DNA of 64,000 nucleotides, from positions 124,001 through 188,000 of the forward strand of contig CBDFKS010000003.1 in assembly GCA_965248905.1 (NCBI GenBank), given 5' to 3'. The stretch comes from CBDFKS01 sp965248905. GTDB taxonomy: Bacteria; Chloroflexota; Dehalococcoidia; Lucifugimonadales; JAGWBF01. A model generated the notes under the pieces. That model was not told the DNA's origin and searched no databases. It saw only the letters and a list, made by a program, of their open reading frames with translations. Below are positions 23,843 through 32,600 of this stretch, in pieces (positions within the stretch are counted from its first letter, which is position 1; each line of letters opens with the position of its first letter). A program made the position numbers and the translations under genes.

Positions 23843-24235
23843 CTATTGCAGAAGGATTCTCACCTGATTAATAAATGCCCCAGCTCTGTCTATTATCTCT
23901 TTAACCGGCTCCTCGCCGACTACCGCAAAGACTTCGTAGTCGCTCTGTTGTCTGAGGTCATAGGCGTCCTGCAAATCTTTTGCGAATGCTCTATCCATCT
24001 TTCCAGTCCTGACGTAATGCTGACTGAAAAGGTTAATGGCGCCCCGATGTGTCTTTGGTCTTCTCACCCCAACAGTGTCGAGAGCGGCCAGGACCACATG
24101 GAACATGGCGTAGTAGGCCCGATTGGCGGCAGCTTTCAGGCGGTTATCTTGTAGTAGATAGATGGCGTCGCTGAGAGCTTCATCTGTTAGCTGTAGCTGT
24201 TTCTTGACGTATTCTTGAGAAGGTTCCGTTGTCAT
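23843..24235 (-). CDS. HEPN domain protein (HEPN/MNT pair)
   Basis: 130 residues: EPSQEYVKKQLQLTDEALSDAIYLLQDNRLKAAANRAYYAMFHVVLAAL, then RRPKTHRGAINLFSQHYVRTGKMDR and DAYDLRQQSDYEVF. It has the HEPN helix bundle, but where the R-x4-6-H nuclease motif is expected it reads R-x4-Y (RQQSDY), so RNase activity may be reduced or absent. It overlaps the nucleotidyltransferase gene by 56 nt, which indicates coupled translation. Confidence 0.8.
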   Translation of the reverse strand: MTTEPSQEYVKKQLQLTDEALSDAIYLLQDNRLKAAANRAYYAMFHVVLAALDTVGVRRPKTHRGAINLFSQHYVRTGKMDRAFAKDLQDAYDLRQQSDYEVFAVVGEEPVKEIIDRAGAFINQVRILLQ

Positions 24236-24572
24236 AGAGTATCACACCTTGATCTATCACATCGGCTATAAAAGGAGAGCCGATCCGTCCAAGCTCATCC
24301 AAATCCTCCCGACAATAGTGGATCAGAGAAATGAAGATCGTATAGTTCCGCTCGTAAGTGAAGTCGCTTCGTATCTGACTCACTTTTTTTCTCGTAGTAT
24401 TAGGGCTCGGGCTTACCACTAATAAGTCGATATCGCTTTCCCTTTTAGCCTCGCCTCTAGCGACCGAGCCATAGAGCACTATGGAGTCCACCTGATCCCC
24501 CAGGACCGAGATGACTCTATCCGCAAACTCTTGCGCGGCGTCGCGATATATGTCGTTAAGCTTACGTCTCAT
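24180..24572 (-). CDS. Minimal nucleotidyltransferase (MNT, antitoxin-like)
   Basis: 130 residues. The nucleotidyltransferase motif G-S-x10-D-x-D is intact: VLYGSVARGEAKRESDIDLLVV (catalytic DID). Known MNT antitoxins of this type AMPylate a HEPN toxin. It is the first gene of the pair on this transcript and its 3' end overlaps the HEPN gene. The remainder (FTYERNYTIFISLIHYCREDLDELG) fits the small NTase fold. Confidence 0.85.
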   Translation of the reverse strand: MRRKLNDIYRDAAQEFADRVISVLGDQVDSIVLYGSVARGEAKRESDIDLLVVSPSPNTTRKKVSQIRSDFTYERNYTIFISLIHYCREDLDELGRIGSPFIADVIDQGVILYDNGTFSRIRQETATANR

Positions 24573-24581
24573 GAGGTGTCC

Positions 24582-25802
24582 CTACTTTATGACCCCACTC
24601 TCCATAAGCTGGTCAAGCTCTGTGGAGGGTACTCCCAACAACTCTTCGAATATCGTCCGGTTATCCTCGCCCATCGAAGGGGCATGGCGTCTTGGCTGTG
24701 GCCGCTGCCCATCCAGTAGCCAGGGAGAGTTAATAATCTGATACGTCTCCCCCGACGGCTCCGTTATGGATTGGGAGAATCGTCGCTCCTTAAGGTGAGG
24801 ATCGTTGAACAGGTCCCGAACGCTATAAGAGGGCACTGCTGCCACACCCTTTTGCTGTAGCAACTCCATCAGCTCTAAAGGCTCATAGTTGGCTGTCCAG
24901 GCATTGAGATATTCATCTAGCTCGTCCTGGTGTAGCCAGCGCTTGTATGCGTCAGCGAACCTTTCGTCGGAAAGCCATTCCGGTTTTCCCATAGCCTGGC
25001 ACAGGCCCTCCCACTCCTGTTGGGTGGCAATGGCAATAGTGATCCAGGCTTCATCCCCCCCTTCAGCTTCGCTCAGGGCAGGCCTGCATCTGTAAATTCC
25101 ATGAGGAGCCATAATATGGTCCTTGTTGCCCATACGAGCAGGGAAATGGCCGTTGGCTTCCGGTCCGTTAAGCTGGGCCTGCAATATGCGCTCCCCCAGG
25201 AGGCTTGTGATGGCATCTCGAGACGCCAGGTCTATGTACTGGCCTCGGCCTGTGGAGCGTTGATGGTACATAGCCGTCAAAGCGGCAAAGGCTGCTGTGT
25301 GGCCGACCGTATAGTCCACCATCAGCCTGAGCTCCGAGGGAATACCATCAGGGTAGCCGGTTATGTGGGAGAGTCCCCCCATGGTGGCAAAGATCGGCGC
25401 ATATCCCGTATACCGCGATTGAGGTCCTTCCGACCCTAGAGAGGAGGACGCAATCATTACGATATCAGGCTTAAATTTAACCAACTCATCGTAGTCCAGA
25501 CCGAACCGCTTCATAGTACCCGGGCGGTAGTTCTCAACCACCAGGTCGCAGACAGCTATGAGCTTCTTCGCAAGAACCACCCCTTCAGGAGTGGTCAAAT
25601 CCAGGCTGATTCCGCTCTTGTTGTAGTTCAAGTAGCGGTCTATATCGGCAGCCCGCTGTTGTGGGAACCCACCGCGAGCGCGTGCTGACGTTATCTTGAC
25701 GACCTCGGCTCCCATTGATGAAAGAAGTAGAGTGGAATAGGGGCCCGCCGCAGCCCAACTGAAGTCCGCCACTCGCACGTTTCTAAGAGGTAAACGGCTC
25801 AT
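24582..25802 (-). CDS. CaiB/BaiF family CoA-transferase with an in-frame repeat insertion
   Basis: 406 residues from ATG 25802 (MSRLPLRNVRVADFSWAAAGP); an earlier in-frame start at 25844 would add 14 unlike residues that overlap a repeat and is not preferred. It has VVKITSARARGGF, the ENYRPGTMKRFGLDY motif and the active-site Asp in LMVDYTVGHTAAFAAL. After MAPHGIYRC it carries a run RPALSEAEGG absent from its paralogs (which read YPCQGEDRW there). This run is encoded by the interspersed repeat at 25060-25086. The rest is normal to HAPSMGEDNRTIFEEL. The substrate is unknown. It is the next gene downstream of another CaiB. Confidence 0.88.
   Translation of the reverse strand: MSRLPLRNVRVADFSWAAAGPYSTLLLSSMGAEVVKITSARARGGFPQQRAADIDRYLNYNKSGISLDLTTPEGVVLAKKLIAVCDLVVENYRPGTMKRFGLDYDELVKFKPDIVMIASSSLGSEGPQSRYTGYAPIFATMGGLSHITGYPDGIPSELRLMVDYTVGHTAAFAALTAMYHQRSTGRGQYIDLASRDAITSLLGERILQAQLNGPEANGHFPARMGNKDHIMAPHGIYRCRPALSEAEGGDEAWITIAIATQQEWEGLCQAMGKPEWLSDERFADAYKRWLHQDELDEYLNAWTANYEPLELMELLQQKGVAAVPSYSVRDLFNDPHLKERRFSQSITEPSGETYQIINSPWLLDGQRPQPRRHAPSMGEDNRTIFEELLGVPSTELDQLMESGVIK
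25060..25086. repeat. CTTCAGCTTCGCTCAGGG-type repeat inside a CaiB gene
   Basis: cccttcagcttcgctcaggg followed by caggcc is the CCTTCG...CTCAGGG repeat found in intergenic copies at 28250 and 39110. Here it is in frame. Confidence 0.6.
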
Positions 25803-25835
25803 TCTTGTCCATTCCACTTTACTCTTTGACCATAG

Positions 25836-25910
25836 ATTTGCCACTGAGGCACAGATTCACCGAGAAAAAATTTAAAAAGTTCTCCGTGCCTCAGTGTCTC
25901 CGTGGCAAAT
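25836..25910. repeat. Hairpin repeat with TGCCACnGAG...CTCCGTGGCAA arms
   Basis: Arm atttgccactgaggcaca (25836-25853) is complementary, with mismatches, to gcctcagtgtctccgtggca (25888-25907). A short A/T-rich loop lies between the arms. The same family is at 48720-48837 in the nuo operon. It lies between two CaiB genes. Confidence 0.65.
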
Positions 25911-25925
25911 TCACTACTCTTAGCC

Positions 25926-27152
25926 TCAGATGACCCCAGCCTGTTTCAGCCGGCTCAACTCCCGGTCATCGTAGTCCAGCCAATCTCCGTACATCTCGGC
26001 GTTGTGCTGGCCAAGGAAGGGGGCAGGCAACGAATACTCCCAAGGGGTCCGGGAGTGCTGGTAGGCTGCCGAAGGCGCTTTAAAGTTCCCGATAACCGGA
26101 TGCTCAGCAGCAGCGAAATAGCTCCGATACTCCATCTGAGGATCGTTCAACACCTCTTCAGTGGAGTAGACAGGGCCCACAGCAACACCCACTTGCTGGA
26201 GGCTATGGTAAATCTCCTCTCGGGTGTGGTCCATGGCCCATTGCTCTATCTTTTCGTCTATCTCCGCTCTGTGGGCAAACCTCGACTCCTGAGTATCGCA
26301 AATCTCGTCTTTAGTCCATGAAGGCTGTCCCATTAACTCAACCATTGCGTCCCATTGCTTTTGACTGGGAATAAGCAGCTCCCAAAATCCGTCCTTACAC
26401 CGGTAGAGGCCGCCGGTGTAATGAGAGAGATGGCGGTCGTGGCGGGTCTCTATGACACCGTCCGCTGGGTACCGGCAAAAGTCAGCGCTATTGAGATTGA
26501 TGAGGGTCTCCTGTTTAGATACGTCTATGTGGTGACCCTGTCCGTCCAACAACCGGCCTACCAAGGCCCCCATGGATGCGACGGCAGCGCTGAGGCCGGC
26601 CTGGTATTCTCCCAGATAGCCGCCCGCTACGATAGGCTCCCCTTCAGGATAGAGCTGGTCCGCCAGCCGACCTCCAGGCAGCATGTATCCGTCGCCGCCG
26701 GAGTGGTAGCTGTTCATGTAGTAGGCCTTGTAGTCCTTATAGGGCCCCGACCTGCCGAAGGGTGTGATAGAGGTGACCACGAGGGACGGATTCACTTCCC
26801 GTAATGTCGCGTAGTCAAGCCCTATAGAGTCTATGGAGTTGGAAGGCAAGTCCTCAACGAGCAAGTCAACTTTCCTAACGAGCTCCAGCAGCATTTGTTT
26901 GCCAGTGGGAACGTTGATGTTTAGGGTAATTCCCCGCTTGTTGGAATTAAGGTAAATGTACAGCAGGCTGGTGTCCATGCCCGGTATACCCTTATAGAAA
27001 GGGCCTCTTCTACGGCTCTCGTCTCCCAGATCGGGCGGCTCCACCTTAATGACGTCGGCGCCCATATCCCCCAAAAGGCGGGTACAGAAAGGACCTGCCA
27101 CCAAGGAGCAGAGCTCCAATATTTTAACGCCATGTAACGCGGAATTACCCAA
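25926..27152 (-). CDS. CaiB/BaiF family CoA-transferase (Glu in place of catalytic Asp?)
   Basis: 408 residues: VKILELCSLVAGPFCTRLLGDMGADVIKVEPPDLGDESRRRGPF is typical, as are NSNKRGITLNI, VTSITPFGRSGPYKDYKAY and HYTGGLYRCKDGFWELL. The active-site helix reads GGYLGEYQAGLSAAVASM, with Glu where most members have Asp, as in the 18960 paralog. The C-terminus has the usual FLGQHNAEMYGDWL. The substrate is unknown. It lies downstream of the alpha/beta hydrolase gene and upstream of another CaiB, all on the minus strand. Confidence 0.88.
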   Translation of the reverse strand: MGNSALHGVKILELCSLVAGPFCTRLLGDMGADVIKVEPPDLGDESRRRGPFYKGIPGMDTSLLYIYLNSNKRGITLNINVPTGKQMLLELVRKVDLLVEDLPSNSIDSIGLDYATLREVNPSLVVTSITPFGRSGPYKDYKAYYMNSYHSGGDGYMLPGGRLADQLYPEGEPIVAGGYLGEYQAGLSAAVASMGALVGRLLDGQGHHIDVSKQETLINLNSADFCRYPADGVIETRHDRHLSHYTGGLYRCKDGFWELLIPSQKQWDAMVELMGQPSWTKDEICDTQESRFAHRAEIDEKIEQWAMDHTREEIYHSLQQVGVAVGPVYSTEEVLNDPQMEYRSYFAAAEHPVIGNFKAPSAAYQHSRTPWEYSLPAPFLGQHNAEMYGDWLDYDDRELSRLKQAGVI

Positions 27153-27190
27153 AGACTACTCTTCCTCATCACAGGAGCTGGAAAAAGCTG

Positions 27191-27250
27191 CTTCCCCTTC
27201 GATGGGGGAAGGTTGGAGCCTGCCCTGAGCCCGCCGAAGGGACGGGGGTG
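27191..27250. repeat. Palindromic REP-like unit interrupted by a second repeat
   Basis: cttccccttcgatgggggaa plus ggttgga is the first unit. It is followed by gcctgccctgagcccgccga plus aggga (the CTGAGCC-type repeat), then the cgggggtgatt tail of the first unit. This looks like one repeat nested in another. Confidence 0.55.
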
Positions 27251-27256
27251 ATTCCG

Positions 27257-28156
27257 TCATCTCACGTGGCGACGGATGAACTCCCCTATACGGTCAATCG
27301 CTTGCTGCCCTTCAGGTAAGATGTGGGCATACATGGGCCAATTGTGGGGCATATCATCCCATATCTCCAGGGTCACATCAACCCCGGAGGCCTTCGCTCG
27401 CTCGGCGAGACGGGTCGAGTCGTCGCGGAGCACCTCTATGGAGCCTGCCATGACTAGTAGAGGTGGTAGTCCATGCAAATCGGCGTAGACGGGAGAGGCA
27501 AGGGGAGTCTTAGGGTCGCGGCCATTCAGGTAAAGCTTCGCCATCTCCTCAGCCCGCTCGAGGGTTACGGTAGGATCAGCGTTAGCGTTAGTCGTCATAG
27601 ATTCGCCGGTATGGGCAAGGTCTGCCCACGATGACAGGCATATTCCGGCTGCGGGTAAAGGGTCTCCTAAGTATCTAAGGGCGATGCACGTGGCCGCGGT
27701 CAGTCCGCCTCCCGCGGATTCCCCGCCAATCACGATCTTTTTGGGGTCTGTACCCATGGATAACAGCCAGCGATAGGCCGCCAAACAATCCTCCAATGCA
27801 GCGGGGAACGGGTTCTCCGGAGCTCGTCTGTAGTCAAGGCCGAGAAGACTGGTACCGGTGGCCCGCGACAGATGTGACAGATAAACCCTATGGGTCCTCA
27901 TGGAACCGACGGCGTAGTAGCCGCCATGCAGGTAAATGAAGACCCGGTCCTTGGACGCTCCAGGGGCGATCACCCACTCCGCAGGCACTCCGCCAGCACC
28001 TACCCGTTCGGTAACGATATCGTCGTCCAGCTTGAGATGAGACATCCGCTGCTCGTATGAAGCCCGCGCCTCCTCGACTGTACTGCGGGGCTCTGTAGCG
28101 CCGGCCTTTAGCATTTCGATCAATTTGGTAAGCTGGGGGGTTACAGCCATCGCCAC
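27257..28156 (-). CDS. Alpha/beta hydrolase (hormone-sensitive lipase-like)
   Basis: 299 residues with the HSL-family signature: the oxyanion motif HGGYYAVGS, the nucleophile GESAGGG (Ser), and late Asp and His in the MAGSIEVLRDDSTRLAERAKASGV and DMPHNWPMYAHILPEG parts. This family hydrolyses small acyl esters. No signal peptide is visible, so it is likely cytoplasmic. It lies between the LLM monooxygenase gene and a CaiB gene on the minus strand. Start MAMAVTPQLTKL at 28156. Confidence 0.88.
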   Translation of the reverse strand: MAMAVTPQLTKLIEMLKAGATEPRSTVEEARASYEQRMSHLKLDDDIVTERVGAGGVPAEWVIAPGASKDRVFIYLHGGYYAVGSMRTHRVYLSHLSRATGTSLLGLDYRRAPENPFPAALEDCLAAYRWLLSMGTDPKKIVIGGESAGGGLTAATCIALRYLGDPLPAAGICLSSWADLAHTGESMTTNANADPTVTLERAEEMAKLYLNGRDPKTPLASPVYADLHGLPPLLVMAGSIEVLRDDSTRLAERAKASGVDVTLEIWDDMPHNWPMYAHILPEGQQAIDRIGEFIRRHVR

Positions 28157-28207
28157 TCTCCTAACCGTTAGTGATGGAAAAGTAATCTAGGGCCATTAGT
28201 TACCCAG

Positions 28208-28357
28208 GGTCTTTCGAATGTCTTTCCTGGGTAGATATTCCCGCTCGGCCTGAGCCTGTCGAAGGGCGCCGCTATGGTTCGATAACCCTTCGGCTTTGCT
28301 GAGGATGTAGCTCACCATGAGCGTTCGTTTCGTCCCACCTCGGATAATCGAAAAGCC
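28208..28357. repeat. 150-bp dispersed repeat, copy 1
   Basis: Aligns end to end without gaps to 39077-39226, about 19 mismatches by eye. It contains an imperfect hairpin around cctgagcctgtcgaaggg and cccttcggctttgctgagg. It occupies most of the 205-bp gap between the hydrolase and LLM genes. An open frame here (28196-28444) is repeat-derived. Confidence 0.75.
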
Positions 28358-28361
28358 CTGA

Positions 28362-29555
28362 TCAGTCGCCGCCGTTATCACTGGCGGTAGCTCCCATGGC
28401 GGGCGCATGTACCCCTTTAGCTGGGAAATGGGGCATGACTTCACGGGCGAAAATCTCTAGCTGCTCCTTGAACTCTCGCCATGACGATCCCTCCGGCCAG
28501 TGGAGCACGATCTGCTCTAGTCCGGGATACTTTTCCTGGGTCTCTTTTAAGTAGCTCACGAAATTGTCGGGAGGCCCGCATATCCAGGCTTTCTGGGCCA
28601 CCCCATCCTCTATGTTGGGTAATCGAGTCGGAGCCCCAGGCGTGCCCCAAGCACGGCCCTCCTCGTCGGTATATCGGACGAAGCCGAAGGGAGCAAACCA
28701 CTTGTAACGCTCGTCGTGGCTCGTACGGACCCGCCGGATGGCCTCTTCCTGGGTATCGGCAAAATAGAAGGCCACGCTGAGGGCCATATCCTCTCCCAGC
28801 TCAAGGTTGCGGCCATATTTGGCTGAAAAGTCTCGATAGGAGTGGAACAGGGTATCCACCAGCTTCTCGCCGGTCAGGGCCACCATCGCCTTGATGCCCT
28901 TGCTGGCAATGTACTCCAGGGTGCGGCCACTGGCTATGGGTTGCCAGATCTCCACAGGCCGATGAATGGGCCTGGGCACCATGGTAACTTCCTTCAAGTC
29001 GTAGCCACGATAGGGCACCGGAGCCGGAATGGTGTAGTACTTTCCTTTGTGTGAGAAGGATTCCTCGTTGAACGCCTTCAGGATAATCTCCATCTGTTCG
29101 GTGAAGAGCTCCCTGTTGGCGTCATTATCGATGACTGGAGCGCCGAAGGTTTCAACCTCCCGGGAGTGATATCCTCGGCCCACGCCAAATATTACCCGGC
29201 CTCCGGTGAGTATGTCAGCCATGGCGTAGTCCTCGGCCAGGCGTATGGGGTGCCACATGGGTACGATGTTGAAGGCGCAGCCAAACTTGAGGCTCTTGGT
29301 CTGCGCGGCCAGATGGGTGCTGAGGAGTATGAGATTGGGCAGGCATTCGTACCCCTCATGCTGGAAATGGTGCTCGGCCGTCCACATTGCGTAGAAGCCG
29401 AGACTGTCAAGGAGCTTCGCCAACTCAGTAGCGTTGTCCATGGCCTCTATCAGTCGCTCGTTGGGATACCTGCGCTCGTCGGCTGGGGTCCCGTCTCTGC
29501 CGATGTTCTCCAACTCAATCTGGCCCACGTACAGGACGGAAAACTTGTCGATCAT
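28362..29555 (-). CDS. LLM-class flavin-dependent oxidoreductase (luciferase-like monooxygenase)
   Basis: 397 residues of the bacterial luciferase-like TIM-barrel fold: VGQIELENIGRDG, LAKLLDSLGFYAMWTAEHHFQHEG (the AEHHF motif), LKFGCAFNIVPMWHPIRLAEDYAMADILTGGRVIFGVGRGYHSREVETFG and VPRPIHRPVEIWQPI. Members use reduced flavin and oxygen to oxidise small molecules. The oxidised substrate is unknown, but the nearby CaiB, MaoC, hydrolase and CMD-like genes suggest breakdown of recalcitrant organic acids or rings. The length is normal for the larger subgroup. Confidence 0.88.
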   Translation of the reverse strand: MIDKFSVLYVGQIELENIGRDGTPADERRYPNERLIEAMDNATELAKLLDSLGFYAMWTAEHHFQHEGYECLPNLILLSTHLAAQTKSLKFGCAFNIVPMWHPIRLAEDYAMADILTGGRVIFGVGRGYHSREVETFGAPVIDNDANRELFTEQMEIILKAFNEESFSHKGKYYTIPAPVPYRGYDLKEVTMVPRPIHRPVEIWQPIASGRTLEYIASKGIKAMVALTGEKLVDTLFHSYRDFSAKYGRNLELGEDMALSVAFYFADTQEEAIRRVRTSHDERYKWFAPFGFVRYTDEEGRAWGTPGAPTRLPNIEDGVAQKAWICGPPDNFVSYLKETQEKYPGLEQIVLHWPEGSSWREFKEQLEIFAREVMPHFPAKGVHAPAMGATASDNGGD

Positions 29556-29610
29556 GATCGTTCTTCCTTAGATGGGGATATGAAGAGGGATAGTAGGTGT
29601 TACGGCGAGG

Positions 29611-32600
29611 CTAATTATACCACATGCCTCTGTAAATCTTTACTCTTTCGTTCTGGTAGACCAGCTCCGCCATCCCTTCCTGAACCATGGTATCGAACTT
29701 CCGAAGACCATCCTCAGGATAGTAGGCGTGCTCTAGCTGTCCCACCACCACGTACTCCACTTCATATATCTTCAAGAGGTCCACAGCCAGCTGCACGTTC
29801 GGGGTGGAATATAGCTCGCCCACTGCGGAGCTTCGGGCCCTGACAGCATCGCTGTACTTCATTCTCTGCTGGGTCTGATGCCACGGCCAACCAAGTACTG
29901 TAGGAAGCCCCGTGTAGTCGGATATTCGAGAGCTCCAGTCGTACTGCTCACTGTGGGCCTCCAGCACTACGGGCGAACCCTGCACGTTGTCCTGCAGCCA
30001 CCGGATAGCCGCATGGTCCCATCCCAGCTCCAGGGCAGGGCCCTCGCGGGTGTACACTGCACTCTTCATGTAATCGGAACCGTTGAGGGTCATGTTCTGG
30101 GTACTGAACCTGTCTGCCAATCTAGATTTGGTGCCCAGAATAGGATACATGACGCTGGAACCTAACAGCACTATCAACACCACCAGCCATACCCCACGTA
30201 TCCAGGAGGGCTTCCTTAGGGAGAAGGCGCCCCTTGAGGCTAGATACCAGAGAATGTAGGCTGATGCCATACCCAGGAGCACCCACATTTCCAGGTAGTA
30301 TTTGAAAAGGGTGTTCATCCTGCCGATATCATCCTCCACCCGCACAAACTCGACCCCTATTCCAATGAGCAGGGCCAGAGACACGAGCACCAGCGGAAAC
30401 AGGGTATAGGACGCCCTTTCTCCCCGTTCAGCCACCACCTTACTAGCCACCCAGAGAGTAGGAGCCAGTACAAGGCAGAGAAGCACCGCAGTCCAATACC
30501 CGACCACTGCCAGATAAATCACGACTACTAATCCTAGAGCTACGGGCAGAGCTACCCAGGGAATCCTTCTGGTCTCAGCCAGAGTGCCTAGATGCGCTTC
30601 CCACAAGCCGGATGGAGCAAACGCGTTTGAAGATAGACGAATGAGACCCCGTGCCAACTCCTTTACGCGAGTCCAGGAAATGACCGTCAGGAAGGTGGCG
30701 ATCAGTAAGAAGAACAGGCCATGTATACCCATGAAGTTGAGTAGCGGCGTTTCCCATTTACTGGTGTCGATGCCGGTAGGGTACGGATGGTAATTCACGT
30801 GAAAGGGTAAGAAGACCAGGATGCTCAAAAGTACTACGCCAGCCGACAAGGACGCAAAAAGGCCCAGCTTTACGGCCGGAGTTGCCGTTCTCAGGTATAC
30901 ACCTATGGCTATCAACACTATAGCCAAAAGCACATAGGTTGGGTAATCCCAGCTATTTATCGCCCATAGTGAGCCTACAGCTACCGCCAAAGCCACTGTC
31001 GTGATGCCGATCCACCAGCGGCCGCCGTCTCTCAATCCCACCAGCAGACTCAGGCCCAGCCCGGCTGCCAGCAATGTAAAGGGTATGACTATCATGTGGG
31101 CATGCAGGTCGGCGAAGAGGAAGCTGAAGAAGGGGAACTCGGTGATGTGATGGCCAATCTCCGGCACCGAATGGACCTTATCCGGCAGCCAGAAGGTCAG
31201 GGCGGAGGGGGTCACGTCCTCGGTCTGGGGCAGCATCCGACTGCTGCGCCAGAAATCCGATATGAAATCCAGGGAAGGGAAAGGGGTGCCGTGGAACAGG
31301 CCGTTCCAACTTCCCTTCACTACCTGGCCGATTCCATCCAGGTTTCCTACGACAGCTACAAACAGCCCAGCCAGAAGCCCAGCAAACACGGGCCCCCAGG
31401 CAACGCCTCGAGTCCACCACCGCCAGGGGCCAGACTTTGCCACAAAAGTCAACCCTATGAAAGTACGCCGTGTCAGCCTCCTCCCCCCTTCGTGGGGGAG
31501 GATTGAGGTGGGGGGCAAAACACCCCCATCCCTACCTTCCCCCATCGAGGGGGAAGGGGGGTTTTCGCTAGCTGTTCCCAGCCTGCGAAGTCCAGCGGTC
31601 ACGTTGTACACGATGGAGTAGGCGCCTGTGACCGTTAAGGCGAACAGCAAGGGGATCGCCAGGTTATAGGCCACCGATGGGAGGATGCCCGTAGCTTTGA
31701 TCAAGGCTGCTACGACGAACTGGCCCCAGTAGTAGTAGTTCAGGTAACCTCCCGAGAACCACGGGTCGAAGGGTGGCATGTAGCTGGAGCGCAGCACGGC
31801 GTTCAGGTAGGCAAAGTCCATGGGCTTTTCCCCGCCTCTGAAGGGGTGCCACAGATCGGGGTTGGCCATCCGTATGGCCACGAAGGCGAGGAAGGCGACA
31901 AGGAAGAGGACCTCCGCTACGGCCATCAGCCGCCAGTTTCGCTGCAGAAACTCGATGAACTCTCCCCACTTGGCAGCTAAAACAAGGGCGGAAAGGAAGG
32001 CTACGGTCAAGATACCCACCAGCACAGATAGCCGTGAGAAGCTCATCCATTCCAGGCTGGCCAGCAACCAGGCCACGTAGCTAACCCCAAGTATCCCCAG
32101 GATTTTCGCAAAGACTATCCCTCTGTCAGGCAGAGGTCGGAAAAGGAAGGTGGCCAACGGCAGCGCCGCGAGATAGATCACCTCCACCAGCAGCAGCCAC
32201 GCCAGGATTGGAACGCTGTTTGTCCAGCTATCACGCTTGATGATCTCGCTCCAGGTACCCCCTTCCCTTTGAACAGCTTTGTCCTCGGCACTCAGCATGA
32301 GTCCAAGCTGAGGATCTTCCGCAACGTGGCTATCCGGCAAGGGGCTTAGCATTCGGCCTCCCCGAGGGGTTTCAGCCGTCACGGCTCCGGTCAAAAGGCC
32401 CAAGAGCTGAGAATAGGACAGCTCGTCCACGTTTTTGAACAACAGCACCTTGGGATGGTCGTAGTCGATTACATTTTCGTCGGCGTATCCCAGGTTCAGG
32501 CTGATGGGCCCTGGCTTGAACTTTTTCAAGGACTCGGGCTCGGGGATTTTTGCCCTGCTGAAGGTATCATCCACGAAGGACACCCCGAAAAGCTCGGGAT

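Noticed and set aside
28268..28290. GGTTCGA-containing stretch resembling a tRNA T-arm
   Set aside because: It is part of the 150-bp repeat; the second copy lacks the motif and no cloverleaf can be formed.
28196..28444. 82-codon minus-strand open frame between the LLM and hydrolase genes
   Set aside because: It is largely the 150-bp dispersed repeat and overlaps the LLM gene 3' end; the product resembles no family.
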